The notes: a model not told the origin generated them from the letters alone. DNA of 64,000 nt from Desulforapulum sp034007745 (GCA_034007745.1 JAVEQI010000013.1:14194-78193), one strand, 5' to 3'. Shown: positions 26,312 to 35,842, counted from the stretch's first letter. Translations and numbers: made by a program.

Positions 26312-27779
26312 GGGCGCTCTCCTTGACCGGTATTTTAATTATAAATTCGGCTCCTTCCAACCTGCCAGATCGAACAAAAAAAATGCCCCCATGCTCCCGG
26401 ACAATTCTTTCGACAATGCTCAGTCCAAGACCGGAGCCATCCTCCTTGGTGGTGAAAAACGGATTTGTAATATCCTTGATTATAGGTTCTGGAATCCCAG
26501 GACCATTATCAACGATGGAGATAACAACAGCGTTACCCATCTCTGGGACAAATTCTCTTGTTTCAGTTATCACGACCCTGCCTCCCTGGTCCATGGCTTC
26601 ACAGGCATTGGTCAAAAGATTCACCAGGGCCTCCTTTAACCGGTCTTTGTCCACCAATACCTGACTAAGATCAAGATCAGGTTCAAACGCCAGCTCCACA
26701 TTGTACTCCTTGATCCGATATTCCAAAAGGGTGATTGCCGAATCAATGATAGTACGTACGTTGGAAAGCTTGAGCCTCAACTTCGGAGGCCTTGCAAACT
26801 CGATGAAATTCTGAACAATCCTGTCAATTCTGGCAATCTCGTCTGAGATCACCTGGAGATCCTCGTTTTGAATGTCCGTGAGATCAAGGGATCGGCTCAG
26901 AGAAAACATGCGCATTTTGATCGAGGTAAAGGGGTTTCTGATGGTGTGGGCAACCCCTGCCGCCATTTCACCGACCACCACCATTCTTTCTGCCTGGACA
27001 AGATGTTGCCTACTTTTTGCCAGGGCATCATGGGTGTCGCCAAACTCCTTCATCATACCCTCCAGGGAATGTTTCAACGAAACCACCTCATCCTGGCGAC
27101 TCTCGTCGGGCGAACCTCCGGTTTCAATGGCAAGCCCCCTGATGGGGATCAGAATCTGACGGTAGAGAACAAACAGCAGAAGCCCGCAAAGGGATAAAAA
27201 AAGCGCCATTCCGAAAAAGCCTACCCGTCTCAATGCAGTTGAACGAAGTTGGTTTTTTTCTTCAGTCTTCTGAATGACGTTCCACTGATTCTGGCTGAAC
27301 TTGCGACAAAGATCAAGCAGGCTGAAAAAAAGTTCCCGGTGGTGTTCATGGACAAGGGAGATGGTCTCATGCTCCGTGGAATGCCGGTAATTGTCAATCA
27401 CCATATCCTTGGCCGCTACATAGGTGACATATTGATTTTTTATCCTTTCAAGAATGTCCCTCTGTTCCGGATTGAGATCCAGGCTGGAAGCGCTGTCAAG
27501 GCTCTGCCTGAAGACCTCCCTGTACTGGCCAAGGGATTGAAGCCATTTTGCCTCACCGTCAACAAAATAATAGGTGACAAACCCCTTTTGATTTGCGAGG
27601 GCAAGCTCCATGTCCTGGGCCGTCTTAAATAAAACCACCTCTTTTTCCACCATGGTAACCAGCATGGCATCGTTCTGGTACGTGTACCACAAAAGAGCGA
27701 TGCCGCCTGACAGGGCAATGACAGCCATGGCACAAAAGATATAGATGATCTTCAACCTCAGGGTGAGATAGTGTGCCAT
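26289..27779 (-). CDS. Membrane sensor histidine kinase
   Basis: This 496-residue protein has one membrane helix near residues 10-35, an extracytoplasmic helical sensor domain (about 35-185), a second helix near 188-210, then HAMP-like and coiled segments. HisKA follows with the H-box VAHTIRNPFTS (about 277-287). The ATPase domain has NLLTNACEAMD (N box), DNGPGIP (G1) and GSGLGLSI (G2). It is the likely kinase for the overlapping sigma-54 regulator. The signal is unknown. Confidence 0.92.
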   Translation of the reverse strand: MAHYLTLRLKIIYIFCAMAVIALSGGIALLWYTYQNDAMLVTMVEKEVVLFKTAQDMELALANQKGFVTYYFVDGEAKWLQSLGQYREVFRQSLDSASSLDLNPEQRDILERIKNQYVTYVAAKDMVIDNYRHSTEHETISLVHEHHRELFFSLLDLCRKFSQNQWNVIQKTEEKNQLRSTALRRVGFFGMALFLSLCGLLLFVLYRQILIPIRGLAIETGGSPDESRQDEVVSLKHSLEGMMKEFGDTHDALAKSRQHLVQAERMVVVGEMAAGVAHTIRNPFTSIKMRMFSLSRSLDLTDIQNEDLQVISDEIARIDRIVQNFIEFARPPKLRLKLSNVRTIIDSAITLLEYRIKEYNVELAFEPDLDLSQVLVDKDRLKEALVNLLTNACEAMDQGGRVVITETREFVPEMGNAVVISIVDNGPGIPEPIIKDITNPFFTTKEDGSGLGLSIVERIVREHGGIFFVRSGRLEGAEFIIKIPVKESAHGTDTSY

Positions 27780-27795
27780 TACCTGCCATGACCTC

Positions 27796-29214
27796 CTAGG
27801 GCTTAATTACAATTGTCGGAAAGAGTCCTTTTTTATTACCCTCGGGATAGGGCTGAATCGTATTAAACGAAATATATTGGTTTTTCTGGGCATGGCCCTT
27901 TTTCTCAGCCCCATTAAAAAAAGCCCCGTTTGCCTCGAGGATGTGACGGATCCTGTCCTGAAAAGCTTCGACAAAAGCTGCTCCGTTTCCTTCAAAGAAC
28001 ATATTGCCCATGGCGAGTCTTGTTTCGACCTTTGTAAATTCCTCAATGGAAATGGAGTGGGTCTCAAGATCTTCCTCACTCTGGATCAACCCCCATACAA
28101 GATAGCCCGGGGGAATGTTAACAGCCCCGTTTACGTCAATGATGGTATGGGGCATTACAATGCAATTTTCACCAATGGTCAGTCGATTGTCAGGCCGGCC
28201 TCGCAAAAAGCTGTTAAACCCCACAAAAACCATGGACCCGAGATCCGCCTCGATGATCTTGGCACCATGGGCCGCGACATCGTTTCCCTCAAGGTTTGAG
28301 TTAATGACAAAACAATTTTCCTGGACATTTGCACCTTTGCCAAGCGAGGCATTCTGAAGATAGGCCCGCTGGGCAACAAGGACATTTTCGCCAATGGTGG
28401 TCTGACCCCTTGTAACGGAATAACGGTCAAGGGATGCTGACGACGGCACCGGAATCAGTTGCTCGATGTTGACCACATCAAAGACCCGTTGGAAGGCTTC
28501 CTTACGATCTGCTACAAAATCGATGAGCTTCCCCTGGGGTGGGGATCCTGCGGAAAAATAGACATATTCGTTGAGCTTCTCCTGGGGATGTTGATAGTAG
28601 AAGTTGAATTTACCGGGATTTCTTACCCAGATGGTTCCATGGGGAATGTTCAGGTGGCTGATCTCTTCTGCCTGGATATAAGCAAAATTGCCGATGACGC
28701 AATCGTGCATGGTGGTGAGATCCGCCGTGGCGAAAACACCTATGAAACAGCCCTCACAGGGAGATCCATGGATATTGGAGTGGTTCATGGAAATGGTATC
28801 CTTGATAAAAAACCGTTCAAGGGACTCAGGATCATGGGAGAAATTGTGAACCAGAGTCTTGATGAGAAGGCTGTCCTCCACCTGGATTTCTTCGTTGTCC
28901 ACCACGGGGATTTTATAGTCATTGTACTGAAAGATATCCCCCCTTTTTTTCAGTTCATCCCCCCTGATATCACTCTTGTACAAAATGGCGTTGTTTACCT
29001 GGCAGCGTCCGAGAAAATAGCTTCCCGCAAGGTTTGAATTCTTGAATTTAAAATTTAACGGGTGGTGGGGAGTGATGCCGTAAAAGCCATAAAATTTGAT
29101 CATCTGGCCAATGGGAATAATATTAATATAGGGAGTGGCGTCGAAACCGAGCTCCCTCAAGTTTATATTCACCCGTTGTAATATTCTTTCAAAAAGAGTT
29201 ACAATTGCTTTCAT
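27796..29214 (-). CDS. Unknown protein with left-handed beta-helix (hexapeptide) repeats
   Basis: This 472-residue protein is not recognised as a known enzyme. Residues about 285-390 show repeated [IVL]-G/x4 hexapeptides (TTIGENVLVAQRAYL, ASLGKGANVQENCFV, LTIGENCIVMPHTII), typical of a left-handed beta-helix as in acyl- and nucleotidyl-transferases. Residues 60-200 may form a second repeat segment (SNLAGSYFLGRCQVNNAIL). There is no signal peptide. It overlaps the CBS gene by four bases and precedes the kinase by 16, so it belongs to this sensing operon, perhaps as a scaffold or ligand-binding protein. Confidence 0.65.
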   Translation of the reverse strand: MKAIVTLFERILQRVNINLRELGFDATPYINIIPIGQMIKFYGFYGITPHHPLNFKFKNSNLAGSYFLGRCQVNNAILYKSDIRGDELKKRGDIFQYNDYKIPVVDNEEIQVEDSLLIKTLVHNFSHDPESLERFFIKDTISMNHSNIHGSPCEGCFIGVFATADLTTMHDCVIGNFAYIQAEEISHLNIPHGTIWVRNPGKFNFYYQHPQEKLNEYVYFSAGSPPQGKLIDFVADRKEAFQRVFDVVNIEQLIPVPSSASLDRYSVTRGQTTIGENVLVAQRAYLQNASLGKGANVQENCFVINSNLEGNDVAAHGAKIIEADLGSMVFVGFNSFLRGRPDNRLTIGENCIVMPHTIIDVNGAVNIPPGYLVWGLIQSEEDLETHSISIEEFTKVETRLAMGNMFFEGNGAAFVEAFQDRIRHILEANGAFFNGAEKKGHAQKNQYISFNTIQPYPEGNKKGLFPTIVIKP

Positions 29215-29786
29215 GGGAGTTCCCCTTCATCGTTATGAGCCTTTTTCATGGCTGCAATCAATGCCGAGAACACATCGGCAAGCCTCAACACACCCACGGT
29301 CTTGTCCTCCCTCGTAACAAGAAGGGAAAGGCGTTTCCGAATGCTGAACTGGTGGGCCGCAGAGTTAAGCGTGGTGTTTTCATCGATAAACTCATTTTCA
29401 GAGAGGGTTTTCATGAAATCATCCACCTTCATATCCATGGCAAGATTGTCCGGGTATAAATAATTATCTATAATGTCGTTGTTAAGACTTGTCTCCCTTA
29501 TGGATGCCACAAACTTTGAGCTGAACCCGAACCTATCTAACCTGTCCACCACCGCCGTATACTCGGTCTTAGGCTCAAGGGCCATGAGGAGATTAAGCTG
29601 GCTTAACTTGCCGATCACCTCGTCATTTTCATCCAGAACCAGAACAACCCAATGGGGATGGACCGTCTGATCAACGGTTTTTTTTGCAGTTTCAAGGGCA
29701 AGAACTGCCTCGTACAATGTAGACCCCCTGTATGTGGTGGCATAATCAGACAGGGTCACCATAAAATCTTTTACTATCTGGTTCAT
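29211..29786 (-). CDS. CBS-domain pair protein
   Basis: This 191-residue protein has two CBS-like halves: DFMVTLSDYATTYRGSTLYEAVLAL with VVLVLDENDEVIGKLS, and DFMKTLSENEFIDENTTLN with VTREDKTVGVLRLADVF. It is a paralogue of the divergent protein at 30242-30802. It is the first gene of the operon with the hexapeptide protein, kinase and sigma-54 regulator, and probably senses adenylate or energy charge. Confidence 0.85.
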   Translation of the reverse strand: MNQIVKDFMVTLSDYATTYRGSTLYEAVLALETAKKTVDQTVHPHWVVLVLDENDEVIGKLSQLNLLMALEPKTEYTAVVDRLDRFGFSSKFVASIRETSLNNDIIDNYLYPDNLAMDMKVDDFMKTLSENEFIDENTTLNSAAHQFSIRKRLSLLVTREDKTVGVLRLADVFSALIAAMKKAHNDEGELP

Positions 29787-30241
29787 TCAAGACACTCCGT
29801 TGTCAGGTTTAAATAGAAAACTTACGCCGGAAAATCACTGCTGGCCTAAGTTTCATATTCGTTCTGGCCGTGAGCCTCACCTCGCTCCAGCCGTACTGGT
29901 CAAAAAAACTGCCCCAGAAAAGAAAATGGTACTCTTCCCCAAGTATGACACAGGGTCTACCACGTCTTTTATTTTATATCAAGCCCTTGTAATATAAGCT
30001 CAAACATTACTGTTTCAAAGGAATTGAACACTGTTGAAGCAATACCCTCCTTTTGCAGCATGTTCCAGCATCAACTATAAATACAGACAGTTACAAAAAA
30101 ACACCTCGTTTTAGCATTTCCTTGATCTTTTTTTTTCATCATGATAGGCCTATTTTATTTTTCATGCTTGTATGGAAAAGAATAATCAAAACCAGGACCG
30201 AACAGCACCGTTAGTGCTAAACATATAAAAGGAGAAACGAT
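29787..30241. other. Divergent promoter region between two CBS paralogues
   Basis: These 455 bases contain a degraded module B repeat at 29848-29905 and a small hairpin AGCAC-CGTTA-GTGCT at 30204-30218 just before the ribosome site of the plus-strand gene. No gene is visible. Confidence 0.55.
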
Positions 30242-30802
30242 TTGAAAACAAACAGTGTCAAAAATCTGATGGTACCCCTGTCAGACTATGCAACGGTGAC
30301 AGAGGATGCATCGCTTTCTGATGTGATCCAGGCCCTTACTGCGGCCCAGGAAAGATTTTGTGCAAATTCAAAATATCCCCACATGGCCGTTATCATTCTT
30401 GACAAGGAGGGCAAGGTTACAGGTAAGGTTGGCCAGCTGGATGTATTAAAGGCCTTGGAACCCAAGTATCAGGAGATGCTTGACAGGGAAGGCCTTGCCA
30501 AATTTGGATTCTCAAGAACTTTCATGAAATCACTTTTGACCAACTACCACCTGTGGGACTCCCCCCTCAGGGACATCTGCCTCAAAGGTTCGTCCATACC
30601 CGTTTCAACATTCATGGACACCCCGGCAAGCGGAGAGTTCATTGAGGAGGATGCCACCCTTGATGAGGCCATTCACCAGTTGCTCCTTGGCCAGCACCGA
30701 TCACTGCTAGTGATGAAAGACGGGGTCGTCACAGGGGTGATTCGTCTTACCGATGTATTCGACTCTGTTGCCAGAGTCATAGGCGAGTGCTCCCTAAGCT
30801 AA
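30242..30802 (+). CDS. CBS-domain pair protein, paralogue
   Basis: This 186-residue protein is closely similar in layout to the divergent CBS protein: NLMVPLSDYATVTEDASLSDV..., VIILDKEGKVTGKVGQLD, TFMDTPASGEFIEEDATLDEA and VMKDGVVTGVIRLTDVF. The start is TTG at 30242 with AAAGGAG seven bases upstream. It stands 87 bases before the DASS transporter gene and is probably its nucleotide-sensing partner. Confidence 0.85.
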   Translation: MKTNSVKNLMVPLSDYATVTEDASLSDVIQALTAAQERFCANSKYPHMAVIILDKEGKVTGKVGQLDVLKALEPKYQEMLDREGLAKFGFSRTFMKSLLTNYHLWDSPLRDICLKGSSIPVSTFMDTPASGEFIEEDATLDEAIHQLLLGQHRSLLVMKDGVVTGVIRLTDVFDSVARVIGECSLS

Positions 30803-30889
30803 TAACCGACAATGAGACTCCACCGACGTTGATGCTGTTTGCGGAGTTTTCCATAAAGATTTATCAATTTTTTCAGGAGGAACAGTTCA

Positions 30890-32374
30890 ATGAGTGTTGA
30901 CATGGAAACAAACGAAAAAACCAGTATAAACTGGTTTAAAACAGCCTGGCTCCTTGTGGGAGTAGGACTTTTTGCCCTGGTCTACTATTCCCCGGCCTGG
31001 CCCGATGCCATCGATCCAATGGGCAAGCACTTTGCCCTTTCAACCGCCGGCAAGGGTGCCATAGCCGTATTTCTCATGGCCGGTACCTGGTGGGTATTTG
31101 AGGTTATTCCCATTGGTGTGACAAGTCTTGCAATTGGAGTCATGCAGACCCTCTTTCTCATCCGGCCTGCCAAGGAGGCCTTCAAGGACTTCATGGATCC
31201 CTCGGTCATGTTCATCTTCGGCTCCATCGTCATCGGGCTTGTGTTCACTAAGACCGGCCTCACCAAGCGCCTTGCCTACAAGATGCTCTCCATTGTGGGG
31301 GAAAGAACCAGCATGATCTACCTTGGCTGCTTCGGCGTAACCGCTGCCCTTACCCTTATCATGGCCCATACCGCAGTTGCAGCGACTATCTATCCGCTGC
31401 TTGTGGCCATCTACGCCCTCTACGGTGAGGGAGACAAACAGACCAAGTTCGGCAAGGGGCTGTTCATCGGCATGGCCTATGTGGCCGGTGCAGGGTCCGT
31501 CGTCACCCTTCTAGGTGCTGCCCGGGGTGCCGTTGCCCTCGGTTTTTTCAAGGACATCATGGGCGTTGACATCGGATTCTTTGAGCTCTCCTACTACATG
31601 GCTCCGGTGGGCTTTCTCATGGTCGCCCTTTTGTGGGTCTATTTTATGATCGTCCTGAAGCCTGAGAAAAAAACCATCCCAGGCCTTAAGCAGAGAGCAA
31701 AGAACCTCTACATCGAACTTGGCTCCATCACTCGGAAAGAGGTCCTTGCGGCAATCATCGTGGGACTCTGCATCCTTGCCCTTGCCACCTTTGCCATACT
31801 TAAGGCCTTTGTAGCTGGGTTTGAGCCCCCCGATAAAACAGCCGTCATCCTCATCTCCACCATACTTTTTTTCATCGTGGGCATCCTTGGTATTGACGAT
31901 CTTGAAGAGATCCCCTGGAACATAATTCTTCTGTTTGCCGGTGCCATGAGTATTGGTTTCTGCCTGTGGAACACAGGGGCTGCAGAATGGATGGCCATCA
32001 ACTGGCTCACCTTTTTCAAAGAATCCCACTGGTTTGTCTTTGTCATGAGCATCGCCTTTTTCGTCATGGTGATGACCAACTTTATCATGAACGTTGCTGC
32101 CATTGCCATTTCACTACCCGTGGCCCTTGTCATCGCGCCCTACCTGAATGTTTCAGGAGAAGCCATCCTCTTCACCTCCCTTGTAGTTGCAGGCATGCCC
32201 TTTCTTCTGCTTGTGGGCGCGGCCCCAAACGCCATTGCCTATGACTCCAAACAGTTCACCCCCGGCGAATTTTTTCTCTACGGCATCCCGGCGAGTATTA
32301 TTCTCCTGGCTGTAACCGCATTTGCCATCCTGGTATTATGGCCTTTGATGGGAATGCCCATTACTCTTGGATAG
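30890..32374 (+). CDS. DASS/SLC13-family sodium:anion symporter
   Basis: This 494-residue membrane protein has about 11-12 helices. The family signature region near the C-terminus is recognisable (MTNFIMNVAAIAISLPVAL, then LVVAGMPFLLLVGAAPNAIAYDS), and the first half has GTWWVFEVIPIGVTSL. It imports a dicarboxylate or sulfate with sodium; which anion cannot be read. The context of CBS sensors and, further right, a SulP transporter would suit either. A strong hairpin follows at 32424-32470. Confidence 0.9.
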   Translation: MSVDMETNEKTSINWFKTAWLLVGVGLFALVYYSPAWPDAIDPMGKHFALSTAGKGAIAVFLMAGTWWVFEVIPIGVTSLAIGVMQTLFLIRPAKEAFKDFMDPSVMFIFGSIVIGLVFTKTGLTKRLAYKMLSIVGERTSMIYLGCFGVTAALTLIMAHTAVAATIYPLLVAIYALYGEGDKQTKFGKGLFIGMAYVAGAGSVVTLLGAARGAVALGFFKDIMGVDIGFFELSYYMAPVGFLMVALLWVYFMIVLKPEKKTIPGLKQRAKNLYIELGSITRKEVLAAIIVGLCILALATFAILKAFVAGFEPPDKTAVILISTILFFIVGILGIDDLEEIPWNIILLFAGAMSIGFCLWNTGAAEWMAINWLTFFKESHWFVFVMSIAFFVMVMTNFIMNVAAIAISLPVALVIAPYLNVSGEAILFTSLVVAGMPFLLLVGAAPNAIAYDSKQFTPGEFFLYGIPASIILLAVTAFAILVLWPLMGMPITLG

Positions 32375-32423
32375 AGATCAAATCCGCAAATTACGCCGAT
32401 TTGATTACACATAACCGAGCATA

Positions 32424-32470
32424 AAAGAAGGACACCTTACCCGATTTACCCAGGCAAGGTGTCCTTCTTT
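32424..32470. terminator. Bidirectional terminator hairpin
   Basis: AAAGAAGGACACCTT and AAGGTGTCCTTCTTT form a perfect 15-bp stem with a 17-base loop, followed by a T-rich run. It sits between the convergent DASS transporter and receiver genes and should end transcription from both sides. Confidence 0.88.
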
Positions 32471-32478
32471 CTTCCTTC

Positions 32479-32913
32479 CTACCAGCCCTTGGTACCCATG
32501 ATCTTCTTAATTTTCTCTTCAGTGTGGCGCTCTACAAGAATCATCTTGTGGGCCTTGGCCTTTTTAATTTTTTCGGTAAGGTTGTTCATATCAGCCGGTT
32601 TTTCCAGAAGATCCATGGCTCCGAGCTTCATTGCCTCGATCCCCTTTTCAACAGTGGCATGGCCAGTCAAAAGTATCACCTGAAGATCTGAATCGATCTT
32701 TTTCATGTTTTTAAGGGCCTCTAGACCGTCCATCTCGGGCATGAGAAGATCCACGATGATGGCGTCAAAGTTTTCGTTCTTAACCCTTTCAAGGGCCTCT
32801 TTTGCTGAAATGGCCGTTGCCACGTCCATGCCCCGGTTGCGCATACGCTCGGACATAACATCCAGAAAATCCTGCTCATCATCAACCAGCAATATTTTTT
32901 CACCCATGGCCAT
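32479..32913 (-). CDS. Response regulator receiver protein
   Basis: This 144-residue receiver has the acidic pocket LLVDDEQDF, the phospho-Asp in AIIVDLLMPEMDG, the T of LLTGHAT and the K of LLEKPAD, all intact. There is no DNA-binding output domain; about 25 extra residues follow the receiver. It is the last gene of the minus-strand signalling cluster. Confidence 0.9.
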   Translation of the reverse strand: MAMGEKILLVDDEQDFLDVMSERMRNRGMDVATAISAKEALERVKNENFDAIIVDLLMPEMDGLEALKNMKKIDSDLQVILLTGHATVEKGIEAMKLGAMDLLEKPADMNNLTEKIKKAKAHKMILVERHTEEKIKKIMGTKGW

Positions 32914-32965
32914 TCTCCTTTTTTTTAAGTTTTACAGTAAAATTTAAATCAGAAAGACAACAAGA

Positions 32966-33619
32966 CTAAACTTTTTTTAAAATTTCCGGAATCTTTAACA
33001 GAAGTTCCCAGGTATCTACAAAGGACAAAATCTCGGCACCAAGGGCTTCCTCAAGTGCCCTGTCCCAGGGCACTTTTGCCCCTTCAACGGCATGGTGCGG
33101 GGAAAAAACAAGGTCAACTCCATTATCATTCCTGCGAATGGCAATGGTAATGTTTTCAGCCCTTCCGCCCCCTTGAACGGCATACCCCAAAATTTCCCAT
33201 ATGAGATTCATAAAAAGAAACTCATTGGTGTTTATGATCACTGGCCTGTCCAGCGGGGCCACCTCAACCCTGAGACCAAGGGTTGAAAAAGTTTTTTCGC
33301 CAAGTTCCAGAGTAAACGCAAGGGTTTCTGCCACATCAATCCCGGTCACAGGATTATCTACACTGTGGGCCAGGCGATTCATCCTTTTAACCGTAGTGTC
33401 TGCCCTCTGTACCTGCCGGACCACCCTGCCTGCGATTGTCCCGGTTCTTTCTGGATCAAGGGAGTATCCCTTTTTTGCCATAAGACTCAGATCTTCCATC
33501 AGCCCTGCATTTTCATTGATTATAGCAAGTGAATTCTTGATCTCGTGGCTGATGAGGGCCATCATTTTACCGAAATAGGCAAGCCCCGTCAGTTTCGTTT
33601 TTTCTGTTTGCCTGTTCAT
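32966..33619 (-). CDS. Degenerate histidine kinase (phosphotransfer-type) protein
   Basis: This 217-residue soluble protein has a clear H-box ISHEIKNSLAIINENAG (His near residue 25), but the following ATPase-like domain lacks recognisable N, G1 and G2 boxes (NLIWEILGYAVQGG is the relic N-box). It may therefore act as a histidine phosphotransfer or phosphatase protein rather than a kinase. The H-box region resembles that of the full kinase at 34010-35749, so it is likely a truncated paralogue. It lies between two receiver genes. Confidence 0.75.
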   Translation of the reverse strand: MNRQTEKTKLTGLAYFGKMMALISHEIKNSLAIINENAGLMEDLSLMAKKGYSLDPERTGTIAGRVVRQVQRADTTVKRMNRLAHSVDNPVTGIDVAETLAFTLELGEKTFSTLGLRVEVAPLDRPVIINTNEFLFMNLIWEILGYAVQGGGRAENITIAIRRNDNGVDLVFSPHHAVEGAKVPWDRALEEALGAEILSFVDTWELLLKIPEILKKV

Positions 33620-33650
33620 TTATAAACTCCCCCTGGTATTCAGCTGAGCT

Positions 33651-34013
33651 TCAGTCTATCCTATCCGCCGCAGCCTGGTTCATGGCCTTCACCAACTGAT
33701 CAATATCAACGGGTTTGATCAGATAGGAAATCCCGTCTGTAACCCCTCTTTTATAATCGTCCTCTGAGCCGTGGCCGGTCAGATAGATAAAACGCATACC
33801 CGGTACAATCTCCTCGATTTTCTGCTTCAACTCTATTCCCCCCATCTTAGGCATCTTTACGTCCAGCACGGCAATATCAAAGGGTTCTTTATTTATATAC
33901 GCAAGGGCCTCTTTTGCGCTTGAGGCCCAGCGGACCTCGATTCCCCTAAACGAGAGGCGTTCAGCCAGGGTGGAAACATACTCCATCTCATCGTCAACTA
34001 GAAGTACTCTCAC
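33651..34013 (-). CDS. Response regulator receiver protein
   Basis: This 120-residue single-domain receiver has VLLVDDEMEY, the phospho-Asp in IAVLDVKMPKMGG, YLTGHGS and the K of YLIKPVD, so all key residues are present. Its start overlaps the kinase stop by four bases, which makes it the probable direct partner of that kinase. No output domain is present. Confidence 0.92.
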   Translation of the reverse strand: MRVLLVDDEMEYVSTLAERLSFRGIEVRWASSAKEALAYINKEPFDIAVLDVKMPKMGGIELKQKIEEIVPGMRFIYLTGHGSEDDYKRGVTDGISYLIKPVDIDQLVKAMNQAAADRID

Positions 34014-35749
34014 GTATTTGCCTCCCTTCTCTTTTTGTGTTTAAACGGCATAGTTATGATAAAACTTGTTCCCCTGCCCACCTCGCTCACAACTTTGATA
34101 AAACCGCCAGCCTCTTCGATCAATTGATAGGTTATTGATAGCCCCAGTCCTGTTCCACCCTGGTCAGATTTTTTGGTGAAAAAAGGCTCAAATATCATTT
34201 CAATATCTTTTTCCGGGATACCGCAGCCAGTGTCGGTGATGGCAATGACCCAGAACTGCTCGTTCTTCGCTTGAACTTCAACTGTGAGTCTGCCCTCACT
34301 TCCAATGGCTGAAAAGGCATTGTTAACTATGTTGAGCAACACCTGCTGGAGCTTTCCCCGGTCGCATTCGATCTGTGGGAAACCTTCTGGAACGGTCACA
34401 AGAATCTCAATACTTCGATATTCCGCCTCTTTTACCAGAAAACCCAGCACCTCTTTGATAACAGTTTCAATGTCGATGGTTTGAAAAGATTCATCCATGT
34501 GCCGGGCAAAGTTAAGCAGTCTCTTTGTAATGGTTCCGCACCTGGAAACCGACGAAATAACAGAGTCCACAAGGCCCATGAGCTTTTCGTCGGCCGAGTA
34601 TTGTTCCCGATACACAAAGATATCCTTGATAAGCCCAGCTTTTTCATTGATTATGGCAAGGGGGTTGTTGATCTCATGGGCAACTCCTGCGGCAAGCCTC
34701 CCCACAGTTGCGAGTTTGTTGTCATACTCGATCCTGTGCATAGCCATGGCCCTTTTGCGATCAGAAAAAAACATCTGATTGACCAGGTATGTTGTCAGCA
34801 AAACAATAACCCCTAGAATAAGGGTGATGCTCAGCATAAGAAACCCTAGAAGATTAGACCTTGTTGCATACCATGATTTCATCAGAGCGGCCTTCTGCTT
34901 TACGATCATCAGGATGAAATTACTGTCGGGAATATAGGCATACCCCACTATAAAATGATCATCGTTTCCCTTCCGGTACTCTTCAACCTGGGTGCGATCC
35001 GAATAGGGAGGCACGGAAATGGAAACCCTGGAAAGCACATCCCCCCGATAACGGCTCGGGGTCTGAATCACCCCCCCATGGTTGATCAGAAAGGCGTCCC
35101 CCTCGCCGTTGAGCTCGAGGGCTGCGAAAATATCGTTGAACTGATCCGTGTCAAGGGTCGCCCTGAGAACATAGAATCCACCATCGCCAAATTCATATTT
35201 AACGGCTATTACCAGATGGGGTTTATTTCGGAACCCGAGAAACACCTCGCTTATATAAACTCCCATATCAACCACCCTGTTGAACCAGGCCTGGTCGGAA
35301 TAGTCCTTGCCGCCAAGGTTATAGGCCCCTGAATAGGCAATCTGAACACCCTGGTCGTTGATCACCCCAAGGTCTACAAAACCGCCAAACGACATCTCAA
35401 GATTGTTGAGTATCTCTTCCAGACGATTGGTGCTGGACAGCTCAGAGATATCATTGTCGTGGACAACAAAATCCAGGGCAGCCCTTCGGGCTGAAAAAAA
35501 GGAAACTATAGTCCGCTTGGTGTTGGAAACTGTTCGCCGGGTCCTGAGGGAGATCTCCGATTCAATAGACTTCTGGGTCACGTTATAATCAACTACAGTG
35601 ATGGTAATCAGTGGTATCAGGGTAACCGCAGCCGTGAGTAAAATGACCATCTGCCAGATTTTCCTGTAATTTAAGGTGTGCCTGGATCGCTTCTGGCCCT
35701 GGGCAGAGGAGTCTAAAAAAGCTGGTTTGTATCGTTCAAATATCGACAT
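34010..35749 (-). CDS. Membrane histidine kinase with Cache-type sensor
   Basis: This 579-residue kinase has a membrane helix near residues 30-52, a large extracytoplasmic region (about 55-290) resembling double-Cache domains (DYSDQAWFNRVVDMGVYIS, GDAFLINHGGVI), and a second helix near 298-322. The HisKA H-box is GVAHEINNPLAIINEKAG (about 357), and the ATPase domain has NIVNNAFSAIG, DTGCGIP and GGTGLGLSI. It should sense a small periplasmic ligand and phosphorylate the coupled receivers. Confidence 0.93.
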   Translation of the reverse strand: MSIFERYKPAFLDSSAQGQKRSRHTLNYRKIWQMVILLTAAVTLIPLITITVVDYNVTQKSIESEISLRTRRTVSNTKRTIVSFFSARRAALDFVVHDNDISELSSTNRLEEILNNLEMSFGGFVDLGVINDQGVQIAYSGAYNLGGKDYSDQAWFNRVVDMGVYISEVFLGFRNKPHLVIAVKYEFGDGGFYVLRATLDTDQFNDIFAALELNGEGDAFLINHGGVIQTPSRYRGDVLSRVSISVPPYSDRTQVEEYRKGNDDHFIVGYAYIPDSNFILMIVKQKAALMKSWYATRSNLLGFLMLSITLILGVIVLLTTYLVNQMFFSDRKRAMAMHRIEYDNKLATVGRLAAGVAHEINNPLAIINEKAGLIKDIFVYREQYSADEKLMGLVDSVISSVSRCGTITKRLLNFARHMDESFQTIDIETVIKEVLGFLVKEAEYRSIEILVTVPEGFPQIECDRGKLQQVLLNIVNNAFSAIGSEGRLTVEVQAKNEQFWVIAITDTGCGIPEKDIEMIFEPFFTKKSDQGGTGLGLSITYQLIEEAGGFIKVVSEVGRGTSFIITMPFKHKKRREANT

Positions 35750-35792
35750 TCTACTCCATGTTCCGATGAATTTTGTTCACCTTTCTTGGATT

Positions 35793-35834
35793 TTTTTTAT
35801 AAGAAACACAGCTATCGTGTTTCATGCATCCAGC
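35793..35834. repeat. Short copy of repeat module A
   Basis: TTATAAGAAACACAGCTATC and GTGTTTCATGCATCC match the ends of the module A repeat without its array. It lies between the kinase start and the next gene upstream in the cluster. Confidence 0.6.
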
Positions 35835-35842
35835 CCCACGGT

